Shown: piece after piece, positions 33,780 to 43,231 of the stretch | Numbering within the stretch: the stretch's first letter is position 1 | How the letters are laid out: every line of letters starts with the position of its first letter | Assembly (NCBI GenBank): GCA_021730285.1 | Contig: CP082962.1 | Span: 2,666,001 to 2,730,000, forward strand | DNA from: Desulfovibrio sp. JY | GTDB lineage: Bacteria > Desulfobacterota > Desulfovibrionia > Desulfovibrionales > Desulfovibrionaceae | Length of the DNA stretch: 64,000 nucleotides | Direction of reading: 5' to 3' | The notes under the pieces: model-generated | What the model was told of the DNA's origin: nothing | Seen by the model: the letters and a program-made list of their open reading frames with translations, nothing else | Database searches by the model: none | Translations under genes and position numbers: made by a program

Positions 33780-34940
33780 TCACACAACACCTCCTGCAGC
33801 AAAGCCCGAGGCCCAGGCCCAGTGCAGGTTGAAGCCGCCGAGGCGGCCGGTGACGTCGAGCAGTTCTCCGATGACGTAGAGGCCGGGGACGTCGCCGGCG
33901 GCCAGGGTTTTGGAGGAGATGCTGTCCACGGCGACGCCGCCGAGGGTCACTTCGGCCTTGGCGTAACCTTCGGCCCGGGCCGGGGTGAAGGGGAAGGCGG
34001 AAAGCGCCGTGGCGAGTTTGCGGCGGGCCTTGGGCGAAAGCCCGGCAGCGGGGCCTTGCGCGCCCAGGTGCTGGCACAGGGCGGTGGCCAGGCGCTTGGG
34101 CAGGCAGCCGGCCAAAGCGTTCTTGATTTCCTGGCGGCCGGCATCGGCCAGGATCGCCTCGGGGTCGCGACCGGGCAGCCAGTCGATGGTGAGCGTGTCG
34201 CCCTCGCGCCAGAAAAGCGAGGCGTCGAGCACGGCCGGGCCGGAGACGCCCTTGTGGGTGAAAAGCAGTTCTCCGGTCACGTCGCAGGGACCGGCAAGGT
34301 GCACGGGCAGGGACACGCCGGCCAGTTCGCGGCAAAGCGGGGTCATGTCCGCTCCGGCCAGAAGCGGGGTGAGGCCCGGGCGCAGTTCAGTGACCGGCAG
34401 GCCGAAGCCCCGGGCCAGGGCGTAGCCGCAATCCGTGGCCCCGAGTCCCGGCCAGGACCGCCCGCCCAGAGCCAGCACCAGGGAGGCGGCGCGCACGGGG
34501 CCGGCGCTGGTGTCGATAATGAAGGCGTCGCCGTCCTTGCGGGCCTCGAGCACCTTCGTGCCGAGCTGGATGCGGGCACCCGCACGAAGGGCCTCGGTCG
34601 AAAGAAACCGGGTCAGGGAGAGCGCGCCGTCGCGGCAGAAGACCTTGCCGCCGGGCTCCTCCACCGTGGCCACGCCGCCGGCATGAATCCAGTCCAGGAA
34701 ATCGGCGGGGGAAAAGCGGGCCAGGGCGGATTTGACGAAATGCGGGTTGGCGCAGCGATAATCCGCGGCCCGGATGTCGGTGTTGGTGCAGTTGGCCCGG
34801 CCGCCGCCGGCGGCCAGCACCTTGCGGGCGGCCTTGGGGCCATGGTCGATGACGAGGGTGTCGCGCCCCCTGCCGGCACAGGCAATGGCGCAGCAAAGGC
34901 CGGAGGCCCCGGCTCCCAGAATGACGACGTCGGTGTGCAT
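33780..34940 (-). CDS. BaiN/HI0933-family flavoprotein
   Basis: A 386-aa FAD-dependent protein. The N-terminal Rossmann motif is DVVILGAGASGLCCA (Gly9-Gly14). The family GGGRANCTNT motif follows near 46-55, and FTHKGVSGPAVLDAS near 225-240. The C-terminal GGFNLHWAWASGFAAG contacts FAD. Members include BaiN and YhiN; substrates are mostly unknown. The ATG at 34940 begins the FAD motif; an in-frame start 22 codons earlier runs into the class B repeat and was rejected. It is monocistronic. Confidence 0.88.
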   Translation of the reverse strand: MHTDVVILGAGASGLCCAIACAGRGRDTLVIDHGPKAARKVLAAGGGRANCTNTDIRAADYRCANPHFVKSALARFSPADFLDWIHAGGVATVEEPGGKVFCRDGALSLTRFLSTEALRAGARIQLGTKVLEARKDGDAFIIDTSAGPVRAASLVLALGGRSWPGLGATDCGYALARGFGLPVTELRPGLTPLLAGADMTPLCRELAGVSLPVHLAGPCDVTGELLFTHKGVSGPAVLDASLFWREGDTLTIDWLPGRDPEAILADAGRQEIKNALAGCLPKRLATALCQHLGAQGPAAGLSPKARRKLATALSAFPFTPARAEGYAKAEVTLGGVAVDSISSKTLAAGDVPGLYVIGELLDVTGRLGGFNLHWAWASGFAAGGVV

Positions 34941-34954
34941 AGTTATAACATGAT

Positions 34955-34993
34955 CCGGGGGGAAACCTTTCTGAAGAAAGGTTCTCCCCCCGG
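34955..34993 (+). repeat. Class B palindromic repeat (B4), not at a gene end
   Basis: CCGGGGGGAAACCTTTC pairs with GAAAGGTTCTCCCCCCGG, followed by ACCCCCTTTCCAAAGACTTTT. Its orientation fits a plus-strand gene on the left, but the left neighbour is on the minus strand and starts here. It forms a B-linker-A module with A8. Confidence 0.8.
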
Positions 34994-35077
34994 ACCCCCT
35001 TTCCAAAGACTTTTAGTAATACTGAAGTGTTAGATGTAACCTGTTGGCCAAGTCGTAAATTTGAGGAAGGGGAGGGT

Positions 35078-35120
35078 GCGAGAGGGGAGAACCCTTTTTT
35101 AAAAGGGTTTCCCCTCTCGC
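35078..35120 (-). terminator. Class A palindromic terminator (A8)
   Basis: The GCGAGAGGGG stem with inner AACCCTTTT/AAAAGGGTT. It is oriented to end the large hybrid kinase gene on the minus strand, 37 bp past its stop. Confidence 0.8.
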
Positions 35121-35156
35121 ACCCTCTTCTCCATTCTCCTCTCTGTTCTTTCTTCC

Positions 35157-38100
35157 CTACTTCCTGACCACGGTCATCCAGGTCTCGAGGGTATCGAGCA
35201 GCCGCGCCTTGGCGATGGGCTTGGTCTGGAAGTCGTCGCAGCCGGCGGCCAGCCCTTGCTGGCGATGTTGCTCGAAGGCGTGGGCGGTCAGGGCGATAAC
35301 CGGGGTGCGGGAACGTCCCAGTTCCATTTCCATGCGGCGCAGGGCCTTTGTCGTTTCCAATCCGTCCATCTCGGGCATTTCCATGTCCATGAGCACGATG
35401 TCGCAGGGCGTTTCGCGCAGGGCCTCGAGCCCGGCCTGACCGCTGGGGGCCCAGGTCAGGTCGAAGCGGCTGTCTTCGAGCATGAGCCGGATGACTTCGG
35501 CGTTGCCGGGGCTGTCCTCGATGAGCAGGACCGATGCCCGCCAGCCGGAGGAAAGGGCGGGCTGGGCCTTGGGCGGGGCGTCGTCCGGGATCGGCACGGC
35601 CATGGGGCGCAGCGGAAGGCGCACGGTGAAGGTCGACCCCCGGCCGACCGCGGTTTCCACCTGAATGCTGCCGCCCATCAGGTCCACGAGTTTCTTGCTG
35701 ATGGCGAGTCCCAGGCCGACTCCGCCGTAGAGGCGACTGGTGGAGGCGTCGGCCTGGGTGAAACGGTCGAAGATGACGGGCAGCTTGTCCTCGGGGATGC
35801 CGATGCCGGTGTCTCGCACGTCTAGGCGCAGCCAGGAACCGCCGGCGGGGTCGTTCTCCCGGCCGATGTGCAGGACGATGCTGCCCTGGTGGGTGAATTT
35901 GACGGCGTTGCCGAGCAGGTTGACCAGCACCTGTCGGATGCGGTCCGGGCTCAGGGATACGCGCGGGGGCAGCCCCTCGGCGACCACAAGGCGCAAGGTG
36001 ATGTTTTTCGCGGCGGCGTCCGGGCGCATCATGTCCACGATACGCCCGGCGAGCTCTTCGATGTCGCAGGGTTTTTCCTCAAGGATAAGGCCGCCGGAAT
36101 CGATCTGGGACAGGTCGAGGATGTCGTTTAAAAGGCCCAGCAGGCTTTCCCCGGCGCTCTCGATGGCCAGGATGGCCTGGGCCTGCTTCGGCGGCAGATC
36201 GGCGGCGGAAAGCGCCTGGGCCATGCCCAGAATGGTGTTCATGGGCGTGCGGATTTCATGGCTCATGGTGGAGAGGAATTCCGTCTTGGCCCGGTTGGCG
36301 GCCTCGGCGGCCTCCTTGGACCGGCGCAGGGACTGCTCCATGGCCTTGCGCTCGGTGATGTCCACCAGCACGGACAGGACGCAGCTTTCGCCGTACGCCT
36401 GGATGGGCACGGCGGAATAGAGCACCACCACGGTGGAGCCGTTTTGATGGAGCAGTTCGAGTTCCTTGCCGACGATGAAGCCTTTGGCGGTAAGCTCGTC
36501 CACCATCTCCCGGCGGCCCTCGGAGCGTGACCACAGCCCGAGGCCCGGGCTTTCGCGGCCGATCACGTCCGCCTTTTCGTAGCCGAACATGTGCGCACAG
36601 TTCTCATTGATGTCCATAATGCGGCCGGTGCCTTGGGTATTCACGCAAAGCCCGACCGGGGACAGTCGGAAAATCTTGGCCAGTTGGTCCTGACTTTCAC
36701 GCAGGGCCGTCTCGTCCTTTTTGCGGCGGGTGATGTCGGTATGGGAGCCGGCCATGCGCACGACCCGACCGCTGCTGTCCTTGAAATTCGCGCCCCGGCC
36801 GACGATCCACCGATAGGAGCCGTCGGCGTGGCGCAGCCGGTACTCCACGACGAAGCTGTCCGTCTCGCCGTCGGCGCAGCGCCTGTTTTCCCGCATGACG
36901 GCCTCGACATCGTCGGGATGGATGCGCTTGCTCCATTCGCTGACGGTCGGGGGCACCGCATTCGGGGACAGCCCGAGTATTTCCAGATAGCGGGGCGAAA
37001 AATAGACCGCATCCGTGAGCAGGTCCCAGTCCCAGATCCCGTCGTTGGAGGCGCGCACCACCAGGGCGTAGCGGGCTTCGCTGGCGGCCAGGGCGTCTTC
37101 GGCCTGCTTGCGCTTCGTGATTTCGTTGCCGACGCAAAGAAATTCGGCGGGATTCCCCCTGGGGTCGCGCAGGGCGATCACGGACCAGGCGATCCAGATG
37201 GAGCGGCCATGTTCCCCGATATGTCGCCTGTCCAGAGACCGCGCGCCATCCGGAGTCTCGACCAGGGCGGACAGGACCGCCTCCCACGATTCGGGGGCGT
37301 CGTCGTCCGACGCGTTCCCCAAAACGTCGATGCCGCGCCCGAGCATGCGCGCCAGGGGAATGCCGAAGGCCCGTTGCCCCCAAGCGTTACAGAACACCAC
37401 CCGGCCGAGGAGGTCGAGGCGCACGATGAGGCAGGTCGCGTTTTCGACCAGTTCGCGGTAGCGGCGTTCACTCTGGCCGACCGCCTCGAGCAGTTCCTCG
37501 AGCCTGGTCGTCTGGTGGCGGACGGTTCGCCGTAGCAGGGCGTTTATGGACAGCAAGACAAGCGCCGCCGCGGCCAGGGTCGCCACGGCCCACAGGGCGT
37601 AGCGTAGGCTGGACGAGGGGAACAGGGGCGTACCGCGCCATCTCTTGTCGATATCCGTGAGGCTTTTTGCCGGAATGCTGTCGAAGCCCGCTTCGACAAA
37701 GCGCAAAAGCGCCGCGTTTCCCTTGCGCACGGCGCGGTGCAACTCGCCGGTATAGAGGGTGAAGGCCAGCTTGAACTCGCCATCGATCCCCTGCTTGGAG
37801 AGGTGGTACATCGCCGGTGGCGCGTCCATGCAAAAGACCTTGACCTTGCCGTCCTTGGCGGCCTGGATCACGTCCTCGTAGGTGTCGTAGTACAAAAGCG
37901 GTCCGATGCCGTGCTGCAGCAATTTGTCGGCGCTGGCGTCGCCGCGTTTGACCGCCACCGGAAAGCCGCGCAGGGAGGAAAGGTCGGTTATGCCGGCCAG
38001 GTCCTTGTGCACGAAGACCGGTACGTCGATGGACGCGTAGGGCTTGGAGAAGAGGTAGTCCTTTTTGCGGGCCTCGTTTTCGAAAAGCAGGTCGATGACG

Positions 38101-38501
38101 TCGGCCTCACCCTGGCGCATGGCGTCCTGGGCCGCGTCCCAGGTCATGGGCACGAGGGTGACCGGCACGCCGGTGTGCTTTTCCCAGAGCTTCCAGTATT
38201 CGACCAGGATGCCGCGCACCTCGCCCGCAGGGGAGGTGATGACGTAAGGCGGGTAATCCTTGTCCACCACCACGGTGAGTTTTTTCGGGCGTTCCGGTTC
38301 GGCCGTGGGCGATTCCGCCAGGGGCGTCGGGACATCGGCCGGTGCGAGGGCGGGGAAAAGGGCAGCCGACAGCACGGCTGTGACCAAAAGCAGGAAGAAG
38401 GCGCGGACGGCCTGTGTCAGGGGCTGGCCGGCGGCTGCGGCCGGCGGAAAGGCATGGGAGGGGCGGCGGGGGGCTGTCGCTTTCGGTATTGGAAATCGCA
38501 T
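35157..38501 (-). CDS. Hybrid sensor kinase with periplasmic solute-binding domain
   Basis: A 1114-aa protein from the ATG at 38501 (an ATG at 38612 is possible but adds a basic, unlikely leader). A signal segment (AFFLLLVTAVLSAALFPALA) is followed by a family 3 solute-binding domain at about 70-290 (VVVDKDYPPYV, EVRGILVEYWKLW, GFPVAVKRGDA). One membrane helix lies near 299-321. Three PAS domains span about 345-720. The HisKA helix has His near 747 (STMSHEIRTPMN). The ATPase has an N-box (LLGNAVKF), DTGIGIPE and GLGLAISKKL. A C-terminal receiver has Asp near 1037 (VLMDMEMPEMDG). It would sense an amino acid-like ligand and phosphorelay to an unlinked output. Confidence 0.9.
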   Translation of the reverse strand: MRFPIPKATAPRRPSHAFPPAAAAGQPLTQAVRAFFLLLVTAVLSAALFPALAPADVPTPLAESPTAEPERPKKLTVVVDKDYPPYVITSPAGEVRGILVEYWKLWEKHTGVPVTLVPMTWDAAQDAMRQGEADVIDLLFENEARKKDYLFSKPYASIDVPVFVHKDLAGITDLSSLRGFPVAVKRGDASADKLLQHGIGPLLYYDTYEDVIQAAKDGKVKVFCMDAPPAMYHLSKQGIDGEFKLAFTLYTGELHRAVRKGNAALLRFVEAGFDSIPAKSLTDIDKRWRGTPLFPSSSLRYALWAVATLAAAALVLLSINALLRRTVRHQTTRLEELLEAVGQSERRYRELVENATCLIVRLDLLGRVVFCNAWGQRAFGIPLARMLGRGIDVLGNASDDDAPESWEAVLSALVETPDGARSLDRRHIGEHGRSIWIAWSVIALRDPRGNPAEFLCVGNEITKRKQAEDALAASEARYALVVRASNDGIWDWDLLTDAVYFSPRYLEILGLSPNAVPPTVSEWSKRIHPDDVEAVMRENRRCADGETDSFVVEYRLRHADGSYRWIVGRGANFKDSSGRVVRMAGSHTDITRRKKDETALRESQDQLAKIFRLSPVGLCVNTQGTGRIMDINENCAHMFGYEKADVIGRESPGLGLWSRSEGRREMVDELTAKGFIVGKELELLHQNGSTVVVLYSAVPIQAYGESCVLSVLVDITERKAMEQSLRRSKEAAEAANRAKTEFLSTMSHEIRTPMNTILGMAQALSAADLPPKQAQAILAIESAGESLLGLLNDILDLSQIDSGGLILEEKPCDIEELAGRIVDMMRPDAAAKNITLRLVVAEGLPPRVSLSPDRIRQVLVNLLGNAVKFTHQGSIVLHIGRENDPAGGSWLRLDVRDTGIGIPEDKLPVIFDRFTQADASTSRLYGGVGLGLAISKKLVDLMGGSIQVETAVGRGSTFTVRLPLRPMAVPIPDDAPPKAQPALSSGWRASVLLIEDSPGNAEVIRLMLEDSRFDLTWAPSGQAGLEALRETPCDIVLMDMEMPEMDGLETTKALRRMEMELGRSRTPVIALTAHAFEQHRQQGLAAGCDDFQTKPIAKARLLDTLETWMTVVRK

Positions 38502-38747
38502 TGCCGCTCTGTTGTTGAGGTCGCGCCGTCTTGCGGAAGCCCATGCCCGCAACTGCTTTCCTGTTACGCGAAAGCCCTGCGGGCGGCAATGCGACCTTTT
38601 GGGCGCCCGCACCGGGCCGGGTCGGGGAGAAGCGGTGCTTCGCGGCGTCGCGAACCGGCTGCTTTTTTAGCCTTTCGCATGATTTTGTTTGCCAGGGAAA
38701 GGGGATAAGGCGAATATGGGGGGCGAGCCAAAAAGGGAGGACGCGGC

Positions 38748-39845
38748 ATGATCAGCACCACGCTTTTTCCGGGACGGTATGTGCAGGGGCGCGGGGCGTT
38801 GTCCCGGCTGGGCGTCGAGCTGGCGCGGCTGGGCAAACGCCACTTCTGCCTGTGTTCCCCGCATGCGCTCGTGCAACTGCTGCCGCCCCTGCTGCCGGAG
38901 CTTAATCGGGCCGGGGAGGTGCACGCCGAGCGTTTCGGCCGGGAGTGCACGGACAGGGAGGTCGAACGCCTCGTCGCGGCGGTGACGGCCTTTGGCGCAC
39001 AGACCGTGACGGCCTTTGGCGGGGGCAAGACCCTGGATACGGCCAAGGCCGTGGCCGTGCGCGCGAATCTCCCCGTGGCCGTAGTGCCGACCATCGCCTC
39101 CACGGACGCGCCGTGCAGTTCGGTATGCATCATCTACACCCCGGACGGGGTGTTCGAACGCGTGGACGTCTTGCCGCGAAATCCCGACCTGGTGCTGGTG
39201 GACACGGCCGTTGTGGCCAAGGCTCCGCCCCGCTTTTTGGTCGCCGGCATGGGGGACGCGTTGGCCACCTGGTTCGAGGCCGATTCCTGCCGCCTGAGCC
39301 GCGGCCCCAACATCGCCGGCGATCCGGGGTCCATGACGGCGAACGCCCTGGCCCGGCTGTGCTACGAAACGATTCGGGACTACGGCCTTTCGGCGCGTAC
39401 CGCCTGCGAGGCCGGCGTGGTCACGCCCGCCCTGGAGCGGGTGGTGGAAGCCAATACGCTGTTAAGCGGCCTGGGATTCGAAAGCGGCGGCCTTGGCGCG
39501 GCCCACTCCATCCACAACGGCCTGACCGCGTTGGCCGGCGTCAGGGGCTGCTATCACGGGGAGAAGGTGGCCTTCGGCGTGCTGGCCTCGCTCTTTTTGC
39601 GGGAGTGGCCCATGGACCTTGTGGACGAGGTCTACGGCCTGTGCGCCCGGCTTGGTCTGCCGACGACCCTGGCCGACCTGGGACTCGCCGACGCCACCGA
39701 CGCCGACCTGTTCCGGGTGGCCGAAAAGACCTGCGCGGCCGGCGAATCCATCTTCAACGAGCCCGTGGAGATCCTGCCCGAGGCGGTCTTTGCCGCGCTC
39801 AAGGCCGGCGACGCCGAGGGACGACGTCGGAAAGGGGCGGCATAG
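38748..39845 (+). CDS. gldA: Glycerol dehydrogenase
   Basis: A 365-aa member of the iron/zinc polyol dehydrogenase group. GGGKTLDTAK binds NAD. PTIASTDAPCSS and the metal ligands Asp in GMGDALATWFEA, His in AAHSIHNGLT and His in CYHGEKVAFG follow the GldA pattern rather than the ethanol type. It would oxidise glycerol to dihydroxyacetone with NAD, or the reverse. GGAGGACGCGGC precedes the ATG. Its stop is 6 bp from the convergent gene at 39852 with no hairpin between. Confidence 0.9.
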   Translation: MISTTLFPGRYVQGRGALSRLGVELARLGKRHFCLCSPHALVQLLPPLLPELNRAGEVHAERFGRECTDREVERLVAAVTAFGAQTVTAFGGGKTLDTAKAVAVRANLPVAVVPTIASTDAPCSSVCIIYTPDGVFERVDVLPRNPDLVLVDTAVVAKAPPRFLVAGMGDALATWFEADSCRLSRGPNIAGDPGSMTANALARLCYETIRDYGLSARTACEAGVVTPALERVVEANTLLSGLGFESGGLGAAHSIHNGLTALAGVRGCYHGEKVAFGVLASLFLREWPMDLVDEVYGLCARLGLPTTLADLGLADATDADLFRVAEKTCAAGESIFNEPVEILPEAVFAALKAGDAEGRRRKGAA

Positions 39846-39851
39846 CGCCGC

Positions 39852-40325
39852 CTAGCTCCATTCCTTCATCGGCGGGTTGGACTTGCCGGTCATGGATTCG
39901 ATGTCGATGCGCACCACGGCCGTTTTGGTCACCACCTCGGGCCGGAACCCCTCTTCCGGGCCGGCGAAGTGGTGCATGATGACGCGCAGTCCCTCGAGTT
40001 TTTCCGCTTCGTCCTCGATGATGACGGCCGTGCCGAAGCCGATGACCGACTTGTAGTAGGCGGTGTAATCGCAGGGGCGTTCACCGGTGACGATTTCCAC
40101 GGCGCTGTCGATCTCGAAGCAGACCTTGGGATTTTGGCGCAGGATGTCCATCTTCTTGCCCTTAAGCGAGGAATGGAAATAGATGCTTCCCGGGGTATAG
40201 CCGATGTTGACGGGCACGACATAGGGCCACGCGCCGTCGTAGAGCCCGAGCCGGCACACCTTGGCCCGCATGAGCAGTTCTTCCAGTACGCCCCTGTCCG
40301 TGAGTTCCCGCTCTTTTTTGCGCAT
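39852..40325 (-). CDS. Pyridoxamine 5'-phosphate oxidase-like (NimA type) flavin-binding protein
   Basis: A 157-aa split-barrel protein. MRKKERELTDRGVLEELL, VCRLGLYDGAWPYVVPVNIGY, IYFHSSLKGKKMDILRQNP and VCFEID match the NimA/nitroimidazole-resistance group. Such proteins bind FMN or heme and reduce small aromatic substrates. I chose the ATG at 40325 (GGGAG six bases upstream) over the ATG two codons earlier. A class B terminator lies upstream of its start, belonging to the next gene. Confidence 0.82.
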   Translation of the reverse strand: MRKKERELTDRGVLEELLMRAKVCRLGLYDGAWPYVVPVNIGYTPGSIYFHSSLKGKKMDILRQNPKVCFEIDSAVEIVTGERPCDYTAYYKSVIGFGTAVIIEDEAEKLEGLRVIMHHFAGPEEGFRPEVVTKTAVVRIDIESMTGKSNPPMKEWS

Positions 40326-40403
40326 CGCCATCTCCCGGCAGCGTTCGATTCGTTTGTTTGGTTGGGGCCGGCCCTGGCCCCTTTGAACGTTTTTGAAGGG
40401 GGT

Positions 40404-40437
40404 CCGGGGGAAACTTTTTTCAAAAAGTTTCCCCCGG
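40404..40437 (-). terminator. Class B palindromic terminator (B5)
   Basis: CCGGGGGAAACTTTTTT pairs with AAAAAGTTTCCCCCGG, with the minus-oriented tail (GAACGTTTTTGAAGGGGGT as read on plus). It ends the glutamine amidotransferase gene 31 bp past its stop. Confidence 0.8.
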
Positions 40438-40468
40438 CCGCCGGAGGCTCTTCCTCCTCTCCTCCCCA

Positions 40469-41161
40469 CTAAACGATCATGGCCTCGCAGACCTTGTGCA
40501 TGAGCTCCTTGATGTCCTTGAAGGCTTCGCGGCCGGCGTGCATCTGCTTGGGGTGGTGGATGGTGGGGCCGGGGGTGGCCACATCGGCGGCGCAGTACTT
40601 GATGAGTTTTTGCATGTTCACCGGCTGGGTCTCCAGGTGGAACTGCAAGCCGACGACGTTTTGTTTATAGACGAAGGCCTGGTTGGCGCAGGCGGCCGAG
40701 GAGGCGGCGTGGACCGCTCCCGGCGGGATGGAGAAGGTGTCGCCGTGCCAATGGAAGGCATAAAACGACTGGGGGAATCCGGCGAAGACCGGTTCGGCCA
40801 GACCTTCCGGCGTCATTTCCACCTTGAACCAGCCGATTTCCGGCACCGGATTTTGGGTGACCGTGCCGCCGAGCACGACGGAGACGAGCTGGGCTCCCAG
40901 GCAGATGCCGAGCACCTTTTTGCCGGCGGCGATGGCCGCTTCGATGGCTTTTTTCTCCCCGGCCAGCCAGGGATATTCTTTCTCGTCGTAGACGCTCATG
41001 GGCCCGCCCATGACGATGAGTATGTCGTAGTCCGAGGCCGGAGGCGGGGTCTCGTCGGCGTAAAAGCTTGTGGCGGTCAGGGGATGGCCTTTCTCGGCGG
41101 CAAAGGATGCGATGGAGCCCACATCCTCGAAGGGGACATGGTAAAAGGCGTGCAGGCGCAT
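40469..41161 (-). CDS. Class I glutamine amidotransferase-like protein
   Basis: A 230-aa stand-alone GATase. The nucleophile Cys lies in VLGICLGAQLV, with MGGPMSVYDE before it and the catalytic His-x-Glu in LQFHLET. It resembles GuaA-type or gamma-glutamyl amidase domains (GMP synthase-like hydrolases). The ATG at 41161 follows GGGAGGTACC; an in-frame ATG at 41299 would overlap the neighbouring promoter region. Its acceptor is not evident from neighbours, so it may hydrolyse gamma-glutamyl compounds rather than feed a synthase. Confidence 0.82.
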   Translation of the reverse strand: MRLHAFYHVPFEDVGSIASFAAEKGHPLTATSFYADETPPPASDYDILIVMGGPMSVYDEKEYPWLAGEKKAIEAAIAAGKKVLGICLGAQLVSVVLGGTVTQNPVPEIGWFKVEMTPEGLAEPVFAGFPQSFYAFHWHGDTFSIPPGAVHAASSAACANQAFVYKQNVVGLQFHLETQPVNMQKLIKYCAADVATPGPTIHHPKQMHAGREAFKDIKELMHKVCEAMIV

Positions 41162-41361
41162 GGGTACCTCCCGAAGTGACGATGGAAGCCGGCGCGACGA
41201 AAGCGCCGATGCCGGTTGTCGGTTCCCCCCCGGGTTCTTGTCAAGGCCGGGGGACCGCAAACGCCGGCCGGGGCCTTCCACGGGGCGCGGGATTGGCATA
41301 TAGGGGCACCATGCCCGACGCCCCGCGCGGGCGGGGCATCAACACAAACGCGAGGAACTCC

Positions 41362-42669
41362 ATGACCAACCCCACGTGGCATGCCCAGACGCTGGCCCTG
41401 CATGCCGGCCATGCTCCGGACGAGGATACGCTTTCCCGGGCCGTGCCCATCTACCAGACCACAAGCTTTTTGTTCCGCGACGCCGCCCACGCGGCCAACC
41501 TGTTCGCGCTCAAGGAAGCCGGCTACATCTACACGCGGCTTGGCAACCCCACCACCGACGTGCTGGAAAAACGCCTGGCCGCCCTGCACGGCGCTCCGGC
41601 CTGCCTGTGCACCGCCTCGGGCATGTCCGCCATCTTCTACGCCGTGGCCGCCATCACCAAGGCCGGACAGAACATCGTTTCGGGCAGCAACCTCTACGGC
41701 GGCACCCACACGCTTTTCGAGCATACGCTGAAGCGCTTCGGCATCGAGGTGCGGTTCGTGGACTCTTCCGACCCGGCCAATTTCGCCCGGGCCATCGATG
41801 CCGACACGCGCCTCGTCTACACCGAATCCATCGGCAACCCGCGCTGCAACGTGGACGACCTGCCCGCCATCGCCAAGGTGGCCCACGACGCCGGCATCCC
41901 CTTTATCCTGGACAACACCGTGGCCGCGCCGCCCATCCTCAACCCCTTCGAGGTGGGGGCGGACATCGCCGTCTATTCCCTGACGAAAATCATCGGCGGC
42001 CACGGCACCTGCATCGGCGGGGCCATTGTCGAAAGCGGCGGCTTCGACTGGGCGGCGGGCGGAAAATTCCCGGAGATCACCGCGCCCGATCCCACCTACC
42101 ACGGGGCCAATTTCTGGGAGATGCTGTGCGAACTCGAAGGCACGCCGTGCTCGGCCTTTTGCACCAAGTTGCGCACCGGGCTCATGCGCGACATCGGCGC
42201 GACCCCGGCTCCCATGAACAGCTTCCTTATCATCCAGGGCCTGGAAACGCTGCCGCTTCGGGCCCGGGCGCACTGCGCCAATGCCCAGCGCGTGGCGGAA
42301 TTCCTGGAAGCCCATCCCAAGGTGGCCTGGGTCAATTACGCCGGCCTGCCAAGCCACAAGGACCACGCCCGGGCCAAGAAGTTCTTTCCCCTGGGGCCGG
42401 GTGCGGTGTTCGGTTTCGGACTCACGGGCGGCATCGAGGCCGGGCGCACGTTCATCGAATCGGTGAAGCTGTGCTCGCACCTGGCCAACATTCTCGACGC
42501 CAAGACCCTCGTCATCCATCCGGCCAGCACCACCCATTCCCAGCTCACCCCAGACGAGCTGGCGGCGGCCGGCGTGCCCCCGGACATGGTGCGCATCTCG
42601 GTCGGCATCGAAGACGTGCGCGACATCATCGCCGACCTGGATCAGGCCCTGGCCCAGGTCTCGGCGTAG
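41362..42669 (+). CDS. metY: O-acetylhomoserine sulfhydrylase (MetY-type)
   Basis: A 435-aa PLP enzyme of the Cys/Met metabolism family. The PLP lysine is Lys209 in VYSLTKIIGGHGT. YTRLGNPTTDVLEKRLAALHG and SGSNLYGGTHTLF match MetY rather than cystathionine synthase. It would make homocysteine from O-acetylhomoserine and sulfide, which suits an organism that produces sulfide. GAGGAACTCC precedes the ATG. A class B terminator lies 26 bp past the stop. Confidence 0.9.
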   Translation: MTNPTWHAQTLALHAGHAPDEDTLSRAVPIYQTTSFLFRDAAHAANLFALKEAGYIYTRLGNPTTDVLEKRLAALHGAPACLCTASGMSAIFYAVAAITKAGQNIVSGSNLYGGTHTLFEHTLKRFGIEVRFVDSSDPANFARAIDADTRLVYTESIGNPRCNVDDLPAIAKVAHDAGIPFILDNTVAAPPILNPFEVGADIAVYSLTKIIGGHGTCIGGAIVESGGFDWAAGGKFPEITAPDPTYHGANFWEMLCELEGTPCSAFCTKLRTGLMRDIGATPAPMNSFLIIQGLETLPLRARAHCANAQRVAEFLEAHPKVAWVNYAGLPSHKDHARAKKFFPLGPGAVFGFGLTGGIEAGRTFIESVKLCSHLANILDAKTLVIHPASTTHSQLTPDELAAAGVPPDMVRISVGIEDVRDIIADLDQALAQVSA

Positions 42670-42694
42670 GAGCGGGGAGAGGAAGAGAAGGCGG

Positions 42695-42740
42695 CCGGGG
42701 GAGGGAACCCCTTTTTTCAAAAAGGGGTTCCCTCCCCCGG
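42695..42740 (+). terminator. Class B palindromic terminator (B6), start of duplicated module copy 1
   Basis: CCGGGGGAGGGAACCCC pairs with GGGGTTCCCTCCCCCGG, with tail ACCCCCACCCTCCCGAAAAACTTT. It ends metY and starts a roughly 205-bp module that is repeated at 44885-45084. Confidence 0.85.
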
Positions 42741-42861
42741 ACCCCCACCCTCCCGAAAAACTTTAAAGGGGGGACGTCGGGACGTTTTCTCCACTGGTGT
42801 TGCGATCAAATTGAGATTGTTTTCTATAAGGAATAGTGAGGAAATTTAGGAAGGGGAGAGC

Positions 42862-42902
42862 GCGAGAGGGGGCAACCCTTTTTAAAGGGTTCCCCCTCTC
42901 GC
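42862..42902 (-). repeat. Class A palindromic repeat (A9), end of duplicated module copy 1
   Basis: GCGAGAGGGGGCAACCC pairs with GGGTTCCCCCTCTCGC. Its orientation is that of a minus-strand terminator, but no minus-strand gene lies to its right. It is one of three repeats in the window without a matching gene end. Confidence 0.8.
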
Positions 42903-43231
42903 ACGCTTTGTCTCGCTGAACGCGCCGTGGGTGACTGCGGCGCGTTTCCATTTTGTCGCACCAGGATGGCGTGGGGACGCATTTTCTCCTCGGTGGCGTT
43001 CCTCAAGCGTTCTTCTTTGAGAAATATATTTTACAATTTTGCAGTTTTTATGTTTCATACTCCATTGTGGAGATTTGAATGGGGCGGTGGATTGCAGCTT
43101 GCCCTCCATGGTGAGGCGCGCTATGCCGTAATTATCGCATCACATACGGTGATCGCTTCGGGTCTCATGTTTTACAGGCCTCATCCTCCCTGCATTGTAA
43201 CTCGCTTCCAACCTCAAGGAGATGCCAGCCC
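42903..43231. other. Intergenic region upstream of the Tat-exported aminotransferase
   Basis: About 330 bp. A hairpin AACGCGCC/GGCGCGTT at 42919-42946 is followed by AT-rich sequence near 43020-43080, unusual for this genome. The Shine-Dalgarno AAGGAG lies just before 43232. No gene is seen. Confidence 0.45.
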